DNA of 64,000 bases. Origin: Nocardia ignorata NBRC 108230. GTDB lineage: Bacteria > Actinomycetota > Actinomycetes > Mycobacteriales > Mycobacteriaceae. The notes under the pieces were generated by a model. That model was not told the origin of the DNA. It saw only the letters and a list, made by a program, of their open reading frames with translations, and searched no databases. A program made the position numbers and the translations under genes. Position 1 is the first letter of the stretch; every line of letters starts with the position of its first letter. The stretch lies in assembly GCF_001612905.1 (NCBI RefSeq), contig NZ_BDBI01000017.1, positions 1 through 64,000 of the forward strand. The letters run 5' to 3'. This document shows, piece by piece, positions 43,819-53,100 of the stretch.

Positions 43819-44991
43819 GAGACAACAGCGCTGCACCACCTGCACGACGCCACCGCTGACCTCGACCCGCCGCTGGCGGCACTCGATCTGTCCCGGCTCG
43901 ACGCCAACGCCGCGGATCTGCGCCGCCGCGCGAACGGCGTCGCAATCAGGGTGGCGAGCAAATCGGTGCGCTGCCGGGCCGTGCTCGAGCGGGTCCTCGG
44001 CACCGACCTCACCGCGGCCGACGGCTTCGCGGGCATCATGGCCTACTCCCTGCGCGAAGCCATCTGGCTGGCTCGCCTGGGCGCCCGCGACATCCTGCTC
44101 GGCTATCCGACCCTCGACCGCGCCGCGCTGGCCGAACTGGCGGGCGCGCCGACGCTGCTGCGCTCGATCACCCTGATGATCGACGACGTCGCCCAGCTCG
44201 ACCTGGCCCGCGCTGCCCTCGGCACCGACACCGTCCATCCACGCGTCTGCCTCGACGTCGACGCCTCGCTGCGCATCGGCCCGCTGCACCTGGGCGTTCG
44301 CCGTTCCCCCATCCGCACCCCCGGCGAGGCCGCCGTCCTGGCGACGCAGGCGCGCGCCCGCGGCTTCGAGGTGGTCGGCGTGATGACCTATGAGGCGCAG
44401 ATCGCGGGCCTGCCCGACAACAATCCGGCCGTGCGCGTGGTCAAGCGACTCTCGGCCGCCGAGATCGCCCGCCGCCGCACCCAGGTGCTCGACGCGGTGC
44501 GCATGGTGACCGGGCCGCTCGAGATCGTCAACAGCGGCGGCACCGGCTCGATCGAGGTCTCGATCAGCGATCCCGATGTCACCGAGGTGACCGCCGGTTC
44601 CGGCCTCTACGTGCCCACCCTCTTCGACCACTACCGGTCCTTCACCCCTCGGCCGGCCCTGTTCTTCGCCACGCCGGTGCTGCGCAAACCCACCCCGAGC
44701 ATCGCCACCGTCTTCGCGGGCGGCTACATCGCCTCCGGACCGACCGGCCCCAGCCGGGTACCGCTGCCGGTCTGGCCCGCGGGCCTGAAGCTGCTCGGCG
44801 CCGAGGGCGCGGGCGAGGTACAGACCCCGCTCGCCGGTGGATCCGAACTCGAGATCGGCGACCGCGTCTGGTTCCGCCACGCCAAGGCGGGCGAGCTGTG
44901 CGAACGCTTCGCCGAGATCCACCTCGTCGACGAATCGGGAACTCGCACAACCGTTCCCACCTATCGCGGCGAAGGCCAGTGCTTCGGCTGA
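43813..44991 (+). CDS. PLP-dependent amino acid deaminase/aldolase (alanine racemase N-terminal fold)
   Basis: A 392-residue PLP enzyme of the D-threonine aldolase/D-serine dehydratase-like group. The N-terminal barrel has the PLP lysine in RVASKSVRCR (about residue 48-57). The C-terminal beta domain has VNSGGTGSIEVS, VTEVTAGSGLYVPTLFDHY and the metal/PLP-linked end GDRVWFRHAKAGELCERFAEIHLV, whose His and Cys resemble the metal site of D-serine dehydratase. It should act on a beta-hydroxy or D-amino acid; the substrate is unknown. The GTG start sits within a small direct repeat. Confidence 0.85.
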   Translation: MTETTALHHLHDATADLDPPLAALDLSRLDANAADLRRRANGVAIRVASKSVRCRAVLERVLGTDLTAADGFAGIMAYSLREAIWLARLGARDILLGYPTLDRAALAELAGAPTLLRSITLMIDDVAQLDLARAALGTDTVHPRVCLDVDASLRIGPLHLGVRRSPIRTPGEAAVLATQARARGFEVVGVMTYEAQIAGLPDNNPAVRVVKRLSAAEIARRRTQVLDAVRMVTGPLEIVNSGGTGSIEVSISDPDVTEVTAGSGLYVPTLFDHYRSFTPRPALFFATPVLRKPTPSIATVFAGGYIASGPTGPSRVPLPVWPAGLKLLGAEGAGEVQTPLAGGSELEIGDRVWFRHAKAGELCERFAEIHLVDESGTRTTVPTYRGEGQCFG

Positions 44992-45612
44992 TCAGCGCAG
45001 CAGTTCGGTGACCTCGTCGTCGGTGAGCTGGTGGAAGTCGTGGTAGGCGCCGCCGACGCCGCCCAGGTCGTCGGGGGTCCAGAGGCAGACCAGCTCGTCG
45101 CACTCGGGGCGGACCCGGTGGGCCGCCTCGGGGGCCGAGACCGGCATCGCCACGATCAAGCGGGCGGGTCGCTGTGCGCGGGCGACGCGGCAGGCGGCGG
45201 CCACGGTGGCGCCGGTGGCCATTCCGTCGTCGACGATCACCACCGTCCGGTCGGTCATGGAGACCGGTTCGCCGTCGCGGAGCAGGGTTCGCCTGCGGGC
45301 CAGTTCGGCGCGTTCCGCGCGCTCGACCTCGGCGAACGCCGCCTCGCTCACCCGGCCGCGTGCCACCACGTCTTCGTTGAGCACCAGCACGTCGTTCTCG
45401 CCGAGCGCACCCATCGCCAGCTCCGGATGCTGCGGCAGACCCAGCTTGCGCACCAGCAGCACATCGAGTTCCCCGTCGATCGCATCGGCCACGGCGGCCG
45501 CCACCGGCACACCGCCACGCGGCAACCCGAGCACCAGCGGGTGCGTGCCACGCAGATGTTCCAGGGCCGTGCCGAGAGCGCGGCCCGCCGCAGCGCGATC
45601 CGGGTACACCAT
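44992..45612 (-). CDS. Phosphoribosyltransferase-family protein
   Basis: A 206-residue PRTase-fold protein. The PRPP loop VVIVDDGMATGAT is at residues 124-136, and the opening LVLGLPRGGVPVAAAVADAI and LLVRKLGLPQHPELAMGAL are typical of the stand-alone actinobacterial PRTases often next to hydrolases. The nucleobase substrate is unknown, and some members cleave other phosphoribosyl compounds. ATG 45612 is used; GTG 45609 is also possible. It starts 10 bp after the nitrilase gene and is presumably co-transcribed with it. Its stop is convergent with the PLP-enzyme gene with no gap. Confidence 0.87.
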   Translation of the reverse strand: MVYPDRAAAGRALGTALEHLRGTHPLVLGLPRGGVPVAAAVADAIDGELDVLLVRKLGLPQHPELAMGALGENDVLVLNEDVVARGRVSEAAFAEVERAERAELARRRTLLRDGEPVSMTDRTVVIVDDGMATGATVAAACRVARAQRPARLIVAMPVSAPEAAHRVRPECDELVCLWTPDDLGGVGGAYHDFHQLTDDEVTELLR

Positions 45613-45622
45613 CGCTTCGACG

Positions 45623-46480
45623 CTACTCCGCGGTGGCGTCGGCCGAAACTGTGAAGCGGCGCAGCGACAGGCTCGGGTTGGCGGTACGCACCCTGGCGAG
45701 GTGGGCGGGGTCGATCGATGCGGTGAGCACACCCGGCTCGTCGCCGAGTTCGGCGAGCACGGTGCCCGCCGGGTCGACGATCATCGACGCGCCCGCCCCG
45801 AGCGGCGCGCACTGATCGGCCGCCGCCACGTACACGGTGTTCTCGATGGCCCGCGCGCGCAGCAGCGTGGTCCACTGGTCGACCTTCGCCGGGCCGGGAA
45901 TCCACTGCGCGGGTAGCAGCAGCACGTGCGCCCCCGCCGCCGCGACACGCCGACATCCCTCCGGAAAGCGCAGATCGAAGCAGGTCTGCATGCCGAACAT
46001 CACACCGTCGACGGTGAATGTGGCGGGCGCCACCAGCGGACCGGCCGCGACGACATCGGATTCCAGGTGCCCGAAAGCGTCGTAGAGGTGCACTTTGCGG
46101 TAGAGCGCGAGCCGTGATCCGTCGGGTCCGTGCGCCACGAGGGTATTGCTGATCCGGTCCGCGTCCGGTGTCGGCAATTCGACGACACCGGCCACCAGAT
46201 GCACCCCCAATTCAGCGGCGAGCGCGGCGAGTCCGGTGGTGAACGGCCCGTCGAGCGGCTCGGCGGCGGCCACCACCCGCTCGTCGAGACGGGTCACCGC
46301 AAACATCGAGTATTCGGGTGCGACCACGACGCGCGCACCCGATTCGGCAGCGGTTCGCACGTGTTCGCGCAAGGCGGCCAGGTTGGCCGACGTGTCGGTC
46401 TGCGGGGCGAATTGGACGACCGCGATCGGCACCGTCGTCGCGGCGTGTTCCTGATGCGATGACCCGTTGTGCAGCTGCAT
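45623..46480 (-). CDS. Carbon-nitrogen hydrolase (nitrilase superfamily)
   Basis: A 285-residue amidase with the superfamily triad Glu 56 (VVVAPEYSMF), Lys 129 (LYRKVHLYDAFG) and Cys 167 (MQTCFDLRFPE), the last in the usual nucleophile elbow. It likely hydrolyses a small amide, such as deaminated glutathione or an omega-amide, in the cytoplasm. The ATG at 46480 is about 60 bases from the divergent helicase gene. It heads a two-gene unit with the PRTase. Confidence 0.91.
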   Translation of the reverse strand: MQLHNGSSHQEHAATTVPIAVVQFAPQTDTSANLAALREHVRTAAESGARVVVAPEYSMFAVTRLDERVVAAAEPLDGPFTTGLAALAAELGVHLVAGVVELPTPDADRISNTLVAHGPDGSRLALYRKVHLYDAFGHLESDVVAAGPLVAPATFTVDGVMFGMQTCFDLRFPEGCRRVAAAGAHVLLLPAQWIPGPAKVDQWTTLLRARAIENTVYVAAADQCAPLGAGASMIVDPAGTVLAELGDEPGVLTASIDPAHLARVRTANPSLSLRRFTVSADATAE

Positions 46481-46542
46481 AGGTCACACCGTATTCACCC
46501 GGTGGCCCGATCAGCTACCGCCAGGCAGTAAACTCGTGGTCA

Positions 46543-48345
46543 ATGAACACAAATGAGGTCGACAGCGTTCCTGCCGACGACGACAGGCACGACAACGGCC
46601 CGACCTTCGCCGATCTCGGGATCGATGACCGTGTCCTCGCGGCCATCGCCGACGTGGGCTACGAGTCGCCGTCGCCGATCCAGGCGGCCACGATTCCCCC
46701 ACTGCTCTCCGGCGCTGACGTCGTCGGCCTGGCCCAGACGGGCACCGGCAAAACCGCCGCATTCGCGATCCCGATCCTGATGAATCTGGACACCGCGCAG
46801 AAGAAGCCGAGCGCACTGGTGCTCGCGCCGACCCGCGAACTCGCGATCCAGGTCGCCGAGGCGTTCGGCAAGTACTCCTCGCACATCCCCGGTCTCCACG
46901 TGCTGCCGATCTACGGCGGCCAGAGCTACGGCGTGCAGCTGTCGGGTCTGCGCCGCGGCGCGCATGTGGTCGTCGGTACGCCCGGCCGCGTCATCGACCA
47001 CCTGGAGAAGGGCACGCTCGATCTCACCGAGCTGCGCTACCTGGTGCTCGACGAGGCCGACGAGATGCTCAAGATGGGCTTCCAGGAGGACGTCGAGCGC
47101 ATCCTGCGCGACACTCCGCGGGACAAGCAGGTCGCCCTGTTCTCGGCCACCATGCCGGGCGCGATCCGCAAGATCTCCAAGCAGTACCTCAACGACCCGG
47201 TCGAGATCACGGTCAAGTCCAAGACCACGACCAACACCAACATCACCCAGCGCTATGTGCAGGTGTCGCACCAGCGCAAGCTCGACGCGCTCACCCGCGT
47301 CCTCGAGGTCGAGGACTTCGAGGCGATGATCATCTTCGTGCGCACCAAGCAGGCCACCGAGGAGCTGGCCGAGAAGCTGCGCTCGCGTGGTTTCTCCGCC
47401 GCCGCGATCAACGGTGACATCGCGCAGAACCAGCGTGAACGCACCATCGGTCAGCTGAAGTCGGGTGCGCTCGACATCCTCGTCGCCACCGATGTGGCCG
47501 CGCGTGGTCTCGACGTGGACCGCATTTCGCATGTCGTGAACTACGACATCCCGCACGACACCGAGTCGTATGTGCACCGCATCGGCCGCACCGGTCGCGC
47601 GGGCCGCTCGGGTCAGGCGCTGCTGTTCGTCGCGCCGCGTGAGCGTCATCTGCTCAAGGCGATCGAGCGCGCCACCCGGCATCCGCTCACCGAGATGCAG
47701 CTGCCGAGCGTCGACGATGTGAACGCGACCCGCGCCGCGAAGTTCGGTGACTCCATTACCGAGAACCTGGCCTCGGACAAGATCGAGCTGTTCCGCAAGC
47801 TGATCGAGGACTACGAGGCCGAGCACAACACCCCGCTGGTCGATATCGCCGCCGCGCTGGCGGTCGGTGGGTACGACGGGGACAACTTCTTCATGGCGCC
47901 CGAGCCGGAGCCCGCACCGCGTCGCGAACGCGACCGGGACCGTGATCGCGAGCGTGCCCCGCGCCAGTTCGACGACGAGGACCGTGGACCGCGTCCGCCG
48001 TCGTTCTCCCGCGAGAGCGGTGCGGAGCTGGCGACCTACCGGATCAGCGTCGGCAAGCGGCATCGGGTGGTGCCCGGCGCGATCGTCGGCGCCATCGCCA
48101 ACGAGGGTGGGCTGCGGCGCAGCGACTTCGGGCACATCAGCATCCGGCCCGACTACAGCCTCGTCGAGCTGCCCGCGAACCTGCCCAACGAAACGCTGGA
48201 AGCATTGCGGCGCACCAGGATCAGCGGTGTGCTGATCCAGCTGCAGCCGGATCAGGGTCCGCCGTCGCAGCGGCTCAACTCCCGTGGTCCCCGGCGTGAC
48301 CGTGAGGCCCGTCCGCGTACCGAACGGCGTAAGCCGCGCACGTAG
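46543..48345 (+). CDS. deaD: DEAD-box RNA helicase (DeaD/CsdA type)
   Basis: An ATP-dependent RNA helicase acting in ribosome assembly and mRNA remodelling, often cold-induced. The 600 residues carry the Q motif, AQTGTGKT at 65-72, PTRELA, DEAD at 170-173, SAT, then ARGLD and HRIGRTGRAGR in the second RecA domain. A charged Arg/Asp-rich linker leads to a DbpA-type RNA-binding domain (YRISVGKRHRVVPGAIVGAI, about 480-560) and a basic tail. A TAAACT hexamer (46529-46534) eight bases before the ATG suggests a leaderless message. Confidence 0.94.
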   Translation: MNTNEVDSVPADDDRHDNGPTFADLGIDDRVLAAIADVGYESPSPIQAATIPPLLSGADVVGLAQTGTGKTAAFAIPILMNLDTAQKKPSALVLAPTRELAIQVAEAFGKYSSHIPGLHVLPIYGGQSYGVQLSGLRRGAHVVVGTPGRVIDHLEKGTLDLTELRYLVLDEADEMLKMGFQEDVERILRDTPRDKQVALFSATMPGAIRKISKQYLNDPVEITVKSKTTTNTNITQRYVQVSHQRKLDALTRVLEVEDFEAMIIFVRTKQATEELAEKLRSRGFSAAAINGDIAQNQRERTIGQLKSGALDILVATDVAARGLDVDRISHVVNYDIPHDTESYVHRIGRTGRAGRSGQALLFVAPRERHLLKAIERATRHPLTEMQLPSVDDVNATRAAKFGDSITENLASDKIELFRKLIEDYEAEHNTPLVDIAAALAVGGYDGDNFFMAPEPEPAPRRERDRDRDRERAPRQFDDEDRGPRPPSFSRESGAELATYRISVGKRHRVVPGAIVGAIANEGGLRRSDFGHISIRPDYSLVELPANLPNETLEALRRTRISGVLIQLQPDQGPPSQRLNSRGPRRDREARPRTERRKPRT

Positions 48346-48447
48346 CGCACCACCGCACGTAGACAAGTCCATGGGTCGCTCCATGGGCTGTCTCGGCGCT
48401 GGCTAAGGTGTTGCCGTCGGGTGTGCGTGAACACAGGAGGGCCGCGT

Positions 48448-51400
48448 TTGTTCGTCTCCGGTGATCGGGTGATCGGTGCTGTCGGCGATCTCGTGCGCGC
48501 GGCGGACTGTGAGTTCGCGCTGCTGCGCGCGGTCGACGCCGCCCTCGGCAACCTCCCCGGCACCCGCGACGCCGCCGCGAATCTCGTGCGCGCCGTCGAC
48601 GTTTCCCCGGAGTTGCTGCGGCACTTCGGGGACGGGTGGATCCACATCCCCACCCCCGATCCCGTCGACGCCACCACTCTCACCGAAGCCGCCGCACGCA
48701 CCACCGACGCCCTGCGTGCCGGTGCCGAGGCGATCGACGGTGCGGTCTTCTTCGACGGTCGATTCGTCTGCCAGGCAGACCTTCTCGTGCGCGACGGTTC
48801 ACGGTACGTAGTGCACGGTGCCGTCGCACCTGCGCGAGTCGGGGCTCCGGGCGATGTGCCTCGGCATGACGACTGCGGGCCTTCGGGTATCGGCTTGCCC
48901 AGGCGTTCACGTGGAGATGACGACGCGCAGGACCGCGACGTGGATGGCGAGTCGCGCTGGGACCGGGGCGCCGAGGCTGACCGTTACGCGGACAGTGGCG
49001 TGTCGCCCGTGCTCGCTGAGCCACGTTCTGGTGCCGCGGGGTTCGTTGATGCCGACGACCATCGGGTGTTGCGGCGTGAACTCGCGGCGGGGCGGACGCC
49101 GTTCGAGCGGGTTTCGGCGTCGGTGCGTTCGGTGGGGGTCGATCCGGTTCGGCTGGAGTTGTGTGCGCGGGTCGAAGTGGCCGCGTGCGTCGAGGCATTG
49201 GCGGCGGCCGGGGTGGATGTCGACCCGGTGGCGCGAATTTCGTCGCCGACCGGTGAAAGTGGCGTGGTCGCAGCGGAACTCGGGCCGATCTACCGGGCGC
49301 GGCGGGCGCGGGTGGAACACGTCGTCGAGGAGAAGCTCACCGAATTGCTGCCCGTGCAGTGGGGTGACCCACGCTATCTCGCGTGTGGACACTGCCCGAC
49401 GTGCCGTGCGGCGGCCGCGACCGCACGGGACTTGCTGCTGGTAGCGGGGATTCGGCCCACCCAGCGTGCCCGACTGCGTGAAGCCGGTGTGCTCACCGTC
49501 GACCGCCTCGCCGCCACCACCGTTCCCGTCCCCGGCCTCGCCCCGCGCACGGTCACCGAACTGCGCCGCCAAGCCGACATCCAACTCACCCGCGAACGCA
49601 CCGCAACCCCCACCTACGCCCTGCGCGACGCCACCGCCCTCGGCGCCCTCCCCACCCCGCGCCCCGGCGACCTGGCACTGCTCATCGACCTGGACCGCCG
49701 GGGAACCATCACCTCGGTAGAACTCGCCGACACGACAACCACTGTCTTCCGCCCGGACCCCTCGCCGACCGCGTCGACCGATCCGCGCTACGCGCAGGCG
49801 AGCGACTACGGATCATTCGCCCGGAACGGCGGGCTCGGGTTTGACGAGGGGAACGGTGGCGCTCTCGGAGCTTTCGCGAGGGGCGCCGGAGGGCTCGGAA
49901 CTTCAGCGACGGGTGGGGGCGAGCTCGGGCCGTCGACACAGGACGGGTACGGCCCGGACGTGCTCGAGGAATTGCTCGACATCATCGGTGAGTATCGGGC
50001 GCTGGATCCGGATGTGCGGGTCTATCACTACGGGTCGGCGGTTCGGACGGCGCTGCTCGATTGGTCGGGGCGCTTCGGTGTCGGAGCCGATCAGCTCGAC
50101 GAACTGCTCGCCGCCGGGGCACTGGTCGACCTGGCACCCGTAGTGCGGACCGCATTGCTGATCGGTGAGCAGTCCTACGACGTGGCCGGATTGGCCGCCC
50201 TGGTGCCGGGCGCACACGGTCGCGCGGCCACCGTGCTGGGGATCAGGGATTGGTTGCTGGAACGGGCAGCCGAGGCGGGGATCGAGGTGCCCGGCCCACG
50301 GTTCGCGGTGGCCGAGACCGACATTCCGCCGTCGTTGCGCACGGGTTCACTGGAGGCCGCGCTGGCCGAATTCGCCGCCGACGCACACGGCGACGCGGCA
50401 CGGGCGGCCGCGCTCACGGCCGCGGTGCTCGGGTATCACCGGCGTGAACGGCAGCCCAGATGGTGGGCGCACATCGACCGGCTCGGGCACCCGGTGGGGG
50501 AGTGGGCCGACGCGCCGGGCGTCCTGGTCGCCGAGTGGGGCACCGTCGACACCAAATGGCATCGCACACCCCAGCTTCCGACGATGCGCCGCTACCTCAC
50601 CCTCACCGGTCGCCTCGGCACCGGTGCCACGCTGACCCCCGGCACCCAGATGATCACCATCTACGACGGTGCGGCGGCAGCGGGCATGACGCAGACGCTC
50701 GGCAGACGCGCCACCGCCACGGCCACCGTCCTCGGCTGCGCGGTGGACGCCGATTTCGACGACACCGTGCGCCTGGAAGAACTGCTCCCGGCGGGCTGCC
50801 CGCCCTACGACGACCTACCCGCCGCCATCGCCCCCGGCCCGCCCGACGGCGAGGCCGACCTCGAGGCGGCCCTGGAAGCCACCGCCCAGGACCTGCTGGT
50901 GACGTTGCCGTCCGTGCCCACGAACGCGGTCTACGACCTGCTGCTGCGCCGCACGCCCCGCCTGCACGAGGGCGCACCGTTACCGCAGGTCGACGGCGAT
51001 ATCGCACACGCCACGGCCCAGGCGACGGCCGCACTCGACGCCTCCTACCTGGCTGTGCACGGACCGCCCGGCACCGGCAAGACCGGGACGACGGCCCGCG
51101 CCATCGAGCGCCTTGTCACCCGCAAGCGGTGGCGGATCGGTGTGGTCGCACGCTCGCACGAGGTGATCGAGCGGATCTTCGACGCGGTCGTGGAGGCCGG
51201 GTTGCTGCCCGAACTCGTCGCGAAGAAGGACGTGGCGTCGGTGGGCCGCGAATGGTCGGCGATCGAGGGCAGCCGGTATCCCCGATTCCTCGACAACGCG
51301 GTGAACGGGTGCGTGATCGGCGGCACCACCGCCGATTTCGTCGACGAGACTCTCATCGCCCCCGGCTCGCTCGACCTGCTGGTGATCGCCGACGCGGGCG

Positions 51401-52164
51401 AATGCTCGCTGGCCGACACCGTCGCCGTCGCGGTGAGCGCGCGCAACCTGCTGCTCGTCGGTGATCCAGAGCCCGCGCTCGCCCAGGCCGAACACCCTGA
51501 GCCGATTCATGTTTCGGCCCTCGAGTGGTTGTGCGACGGCGCGGCCACCTTGCCGCCGGAGTACGGCTACTTCCTCGACCGCACCTGGCGGATGCACCCG
51601 GCGGTGTGCGCGCCGGTGTCGGTGAGCTGCTACGACGGCAAGCTCACGGCGGTCGAGGCCGTCACCAGCGCCCGCGATCTCGCCGGGATCGCGCCCGGGG
51701 TGAGTACGGTGTTCGTCGAACATCGCGGCAGCGCGACCGAGTCCGACGCCGAGGCCCGCGAGGTGGTGCGCCGCGTGCGCGCCCTGCTCGGCGAAACCTG
51801 GACCTCCGGTGCGCGCACCCGCAAACTGCACCCGCACGACGTCTTCGTGGTCGCCCCTTACGCAGCGCAAGTGGCGCGCATCCGAACCCTGCTGGCGCGC
51901 GCCAAGATCGAGGACGTCCTCGTCGGCACCCCCGACCGTTTCCGGGGCCGTGAAGCCGCCGTCGTCGTGCTGTCGATGACCACCTCCACACCCGACGACG
52001 CCCCCTTCGGTATGCGAGCCCTCCTCTCGCGCACCGTCATCCACGCCACCCTGTGCCGCGCCATGTGGAAAGCGATCATCATCCGCTCGCCGCTGCTCAC
52101 CGAGTACCTCCCGGACACTCCGGAAGAACTCGCCGCCCTGCGCGGCTTCCTCCAGCTCGGTTGA
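48448..52164 (+). CDS. TM0106-like RecB-nuclease/SF1-helicase protein with degenerate catalytic motifs
   Basis: A 1238-residue protein organised like TM0106-family proteins. It has an N-terminal RecB-like nuclease part, the Cys segment CGHCPTC with RDLLLVAGI...QRARLREAGV, a long Gly-rich linker (roughly residues 450-500) and a C-terminal SF1 UPF1/Dna2-like helicase. Walker A is intact (GPPGTGKT, residue 872 onward) and DRTWRMHP is present. Motif II reads IADAGE (980-985) where DEAGQ is expected, motif III GDPEPA for GDPQQ, motif V FRGREA for FQGQE, and motif VI HATLCRAMW for NVATSRAR. The nuclease part keeps ADLLVRDG but lacks an E/D-x-K strand. TTG 48448 follows GGAGG by seven bases. The gene is intact, so a non-enzymatic role is possible. 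Confidence 0.75.
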   Translation: MFVSGDRVIGAVGDLVRAADCEFALLRAVDAALGNLPGTRDAAANLVRAVDVSPELLRHFGDGWIHIPTPDPVDATTLTEAAARTTDALRAGAEAIDGAVFFDGRFVCQADLLVRDGSRYVVHGAVAPARVGAPGDVPRHDDCGPSGIGLPRRSRGDDDAQDRDVDGESRWDRGAEADRYADSGVSPVLAEPRSGAAGFVDADDHRVLRRELAAGRTPFERVSASVRSVGVDPVRLELCARVEVAACVEALAAAGVDVDPVARISSPTGESGVVAAELGPIYRARRARVEHVVEEKLTELLPVQWGDPRYLACGHCPTCRAAAATARDLLLVAGIRPTQRARLREAGVLTVDRLAATTVPVPGLAPRTVTELRRQADIQLTRERTATPTYALRDATALGALPTPRPGDLALLIDLDRRGTITSVELADTTTTVFRPDPSPTASTDPRYAQASDYGSFARNGGLGFDEGNGGALGAFARGAGGLGTSATGGGELGPSTQDGYGPDVLEELLDIIGEYRALDPDVRVYHYGSAVRTALLDWSGRFGVGADQLDELLAAGALVDLAPVVRTALLIGEQSYDVAGLAALVPGAHGRAATVLGIRDWLLERAAEAGIEVPGPRFAVAETDIPPSLRTGSLEAALAEFAADAHGDAARAAALTAAVLGYHRRERQPRWWAHIDRLGHPVGEWADAPGVLVAEWGTVDTKWHRTPQLPTMRRYLTLTGRLGTGATLTPGTQMITIYDGAAAAGMTQTLGRRATATATVLGCAVDADFDDTVRLEELLPAGCPPYDDLPAAIAPGPPDGEADLEAALEATAQDLLVTLPSVPTNAVYDLLLRRTPRLHEGAPLPQVDGDIAHATAQATAALDASYLAVHGPPGTGKTGTTARAIERLVTRKRWRIGVVARSHEVIERIFDAVVEAGLLPELVAKKDVASVGREWSAIEGSRYPRFLDNAVNGCVIGGTTADFVDETLIAPGSLDLLVIADAGECSLADTVAVAVSARNLLLVGDPEPALAQAEHPEPIHVSALEWLCDGAATLPPEYGYFLDRTWRMHPAVCAPVSVSCYDGKLTAVEAVTSARDLAGIAPGVSTVFVEHRGSATESDAEAREVVRRVRALLGETWTSGARTRKLHPHDVFVVAPYAAQVARIRTLLARAKIEDVLVGTPDRFRGREAAVVVLSMTTSTPDDAPFGMRALLSRTVIHATLCRAMWKAIIIRSPLLTEYLPDTPEELAALRGFLQLG

Positions 52165-52395
52165 GCACCCGGCGGCACATCAACCGTCGCACGGCGCAGG
52201 CGCACGCACTCGATCGGCAATTCGCCCCGCGAGCTGTGACGGTGGGCGCGGTCTACGCCTAGATCAGATACCGCCCATCAGCTCCGACCGATTCAACCGC
52301 CTGCCCCTACGCCGAACCCGGCCGCCGCATGTAGCGCACCGGCGACCTCGTCGTTACCTGTGGCTGCGAGGGCCGCCTGAACCGATCGCCGCGGG

Positions 52396-53100
52396 TCAAG
52401 CGGCGCGCAACAGCCGCCGCAGCCAGTCGGCGGCGGTGTCGGGTGTCGCCGGGGCGACCGACACCTGGTGCCCGGAGTGGATCAGGTACCGGCCGTCGCC
52501 GGTGACGTCGATCCAGGACAGGACGCCCGTGGCCGGTTCGTCGGCCCCCGGGGCGACGAGGATCTGGCCGATGCCGGTGCGCGGGCGTTGGAGGAGTTTG
52601 CGGATGCGGGCGGCGTCGGAGGGTCCGGCGACGGGGACGGTGACCAGGTCGCGGCTGTCCTCGCGCACGCGCGCCGCCGGTGCGGCGATCCGCGGACCGG
52701 TGCCGACCGGTTGACGCGGAATCCGGGAAAAGACCTGGGGCGCGAAGCGTTTCGTCGCACCGACCTGAACGTGCAGGTCGCCACCTCGGTCGGCCGAGGT
52801 GCCGGGCGACTGCACGGCGAGTACCGCCACGTCCCCCGCGACGGCGCCGAGCATGCGCACCGGCGCGGGCGCGTGTCCGCACACCTCCACCCGGATCTCC
52901 GGTTTGGCCAGCACGCGCAGCGCCGCCGAGAGGTCGGGGTCGAGAGTGCGGGCACACCACGCGTCGAGTGCCGGTTGCGCGGCCGCCCGCTCGGCGGTGT
53001 CTCTGGTAGACGCGCGAACGGCGAGCGGATACGGGATCCGGTCGCCGTCGGTACGCGCCCAGGCCAGCGCGAACTGGTCGGGCGTGAGGTGCCAGTTCAC
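52396..53100 (-). CDS. EspG-family ESX secretion-associated chaperone
   Basis: A 234-residue cytoplasmic protein with the EspG opening (NWHLTPDQFALAWARTDGDRIPYPL) and a beta-rich body ending GVLSWIDVTGDGRYLIHSGHQVSVAP. EspG proteins bind PE/PPE-type substrates and keep them soluble for type VII export. The GTG start overlaps the preceding gene's stop (GTGA). Its cargo is presumably encoded by the two genes just upstream. No ESX core genes (EccB/C/D/E, MycP) are in the window. A 231-bp spacer without genes separates it from the helicase gene. Confidence 0.82.
   Translation of the reverse strand: MNWHLTPDQFALAWARTDGDRIPYPLAVRASTRDTAERAAAQPALDAWCARTLDPDLSAALRVLAKPEIRVEVCGHAPAPVRMLGAVAGDVAVLAVQSPGTSADRGGDLHVQVGATKRFAPQVFSRIPRQPVGTGPRIAAPAARVREDSRDLVTVPVAGPSDAARIRKLLQRPRTGIGQILVAPGADEPATGVLSWIDVTGDGRYLIHSGHQVSVAPATPDTAADWLRRLLRAA

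Noticed and set aside
52165..52395. Possible RNA gene or small ORF between the helicase-like gene and EspG
   Set aside because: No stable hairpin with flanking promoter or terminator, and no coding signal found by eye.
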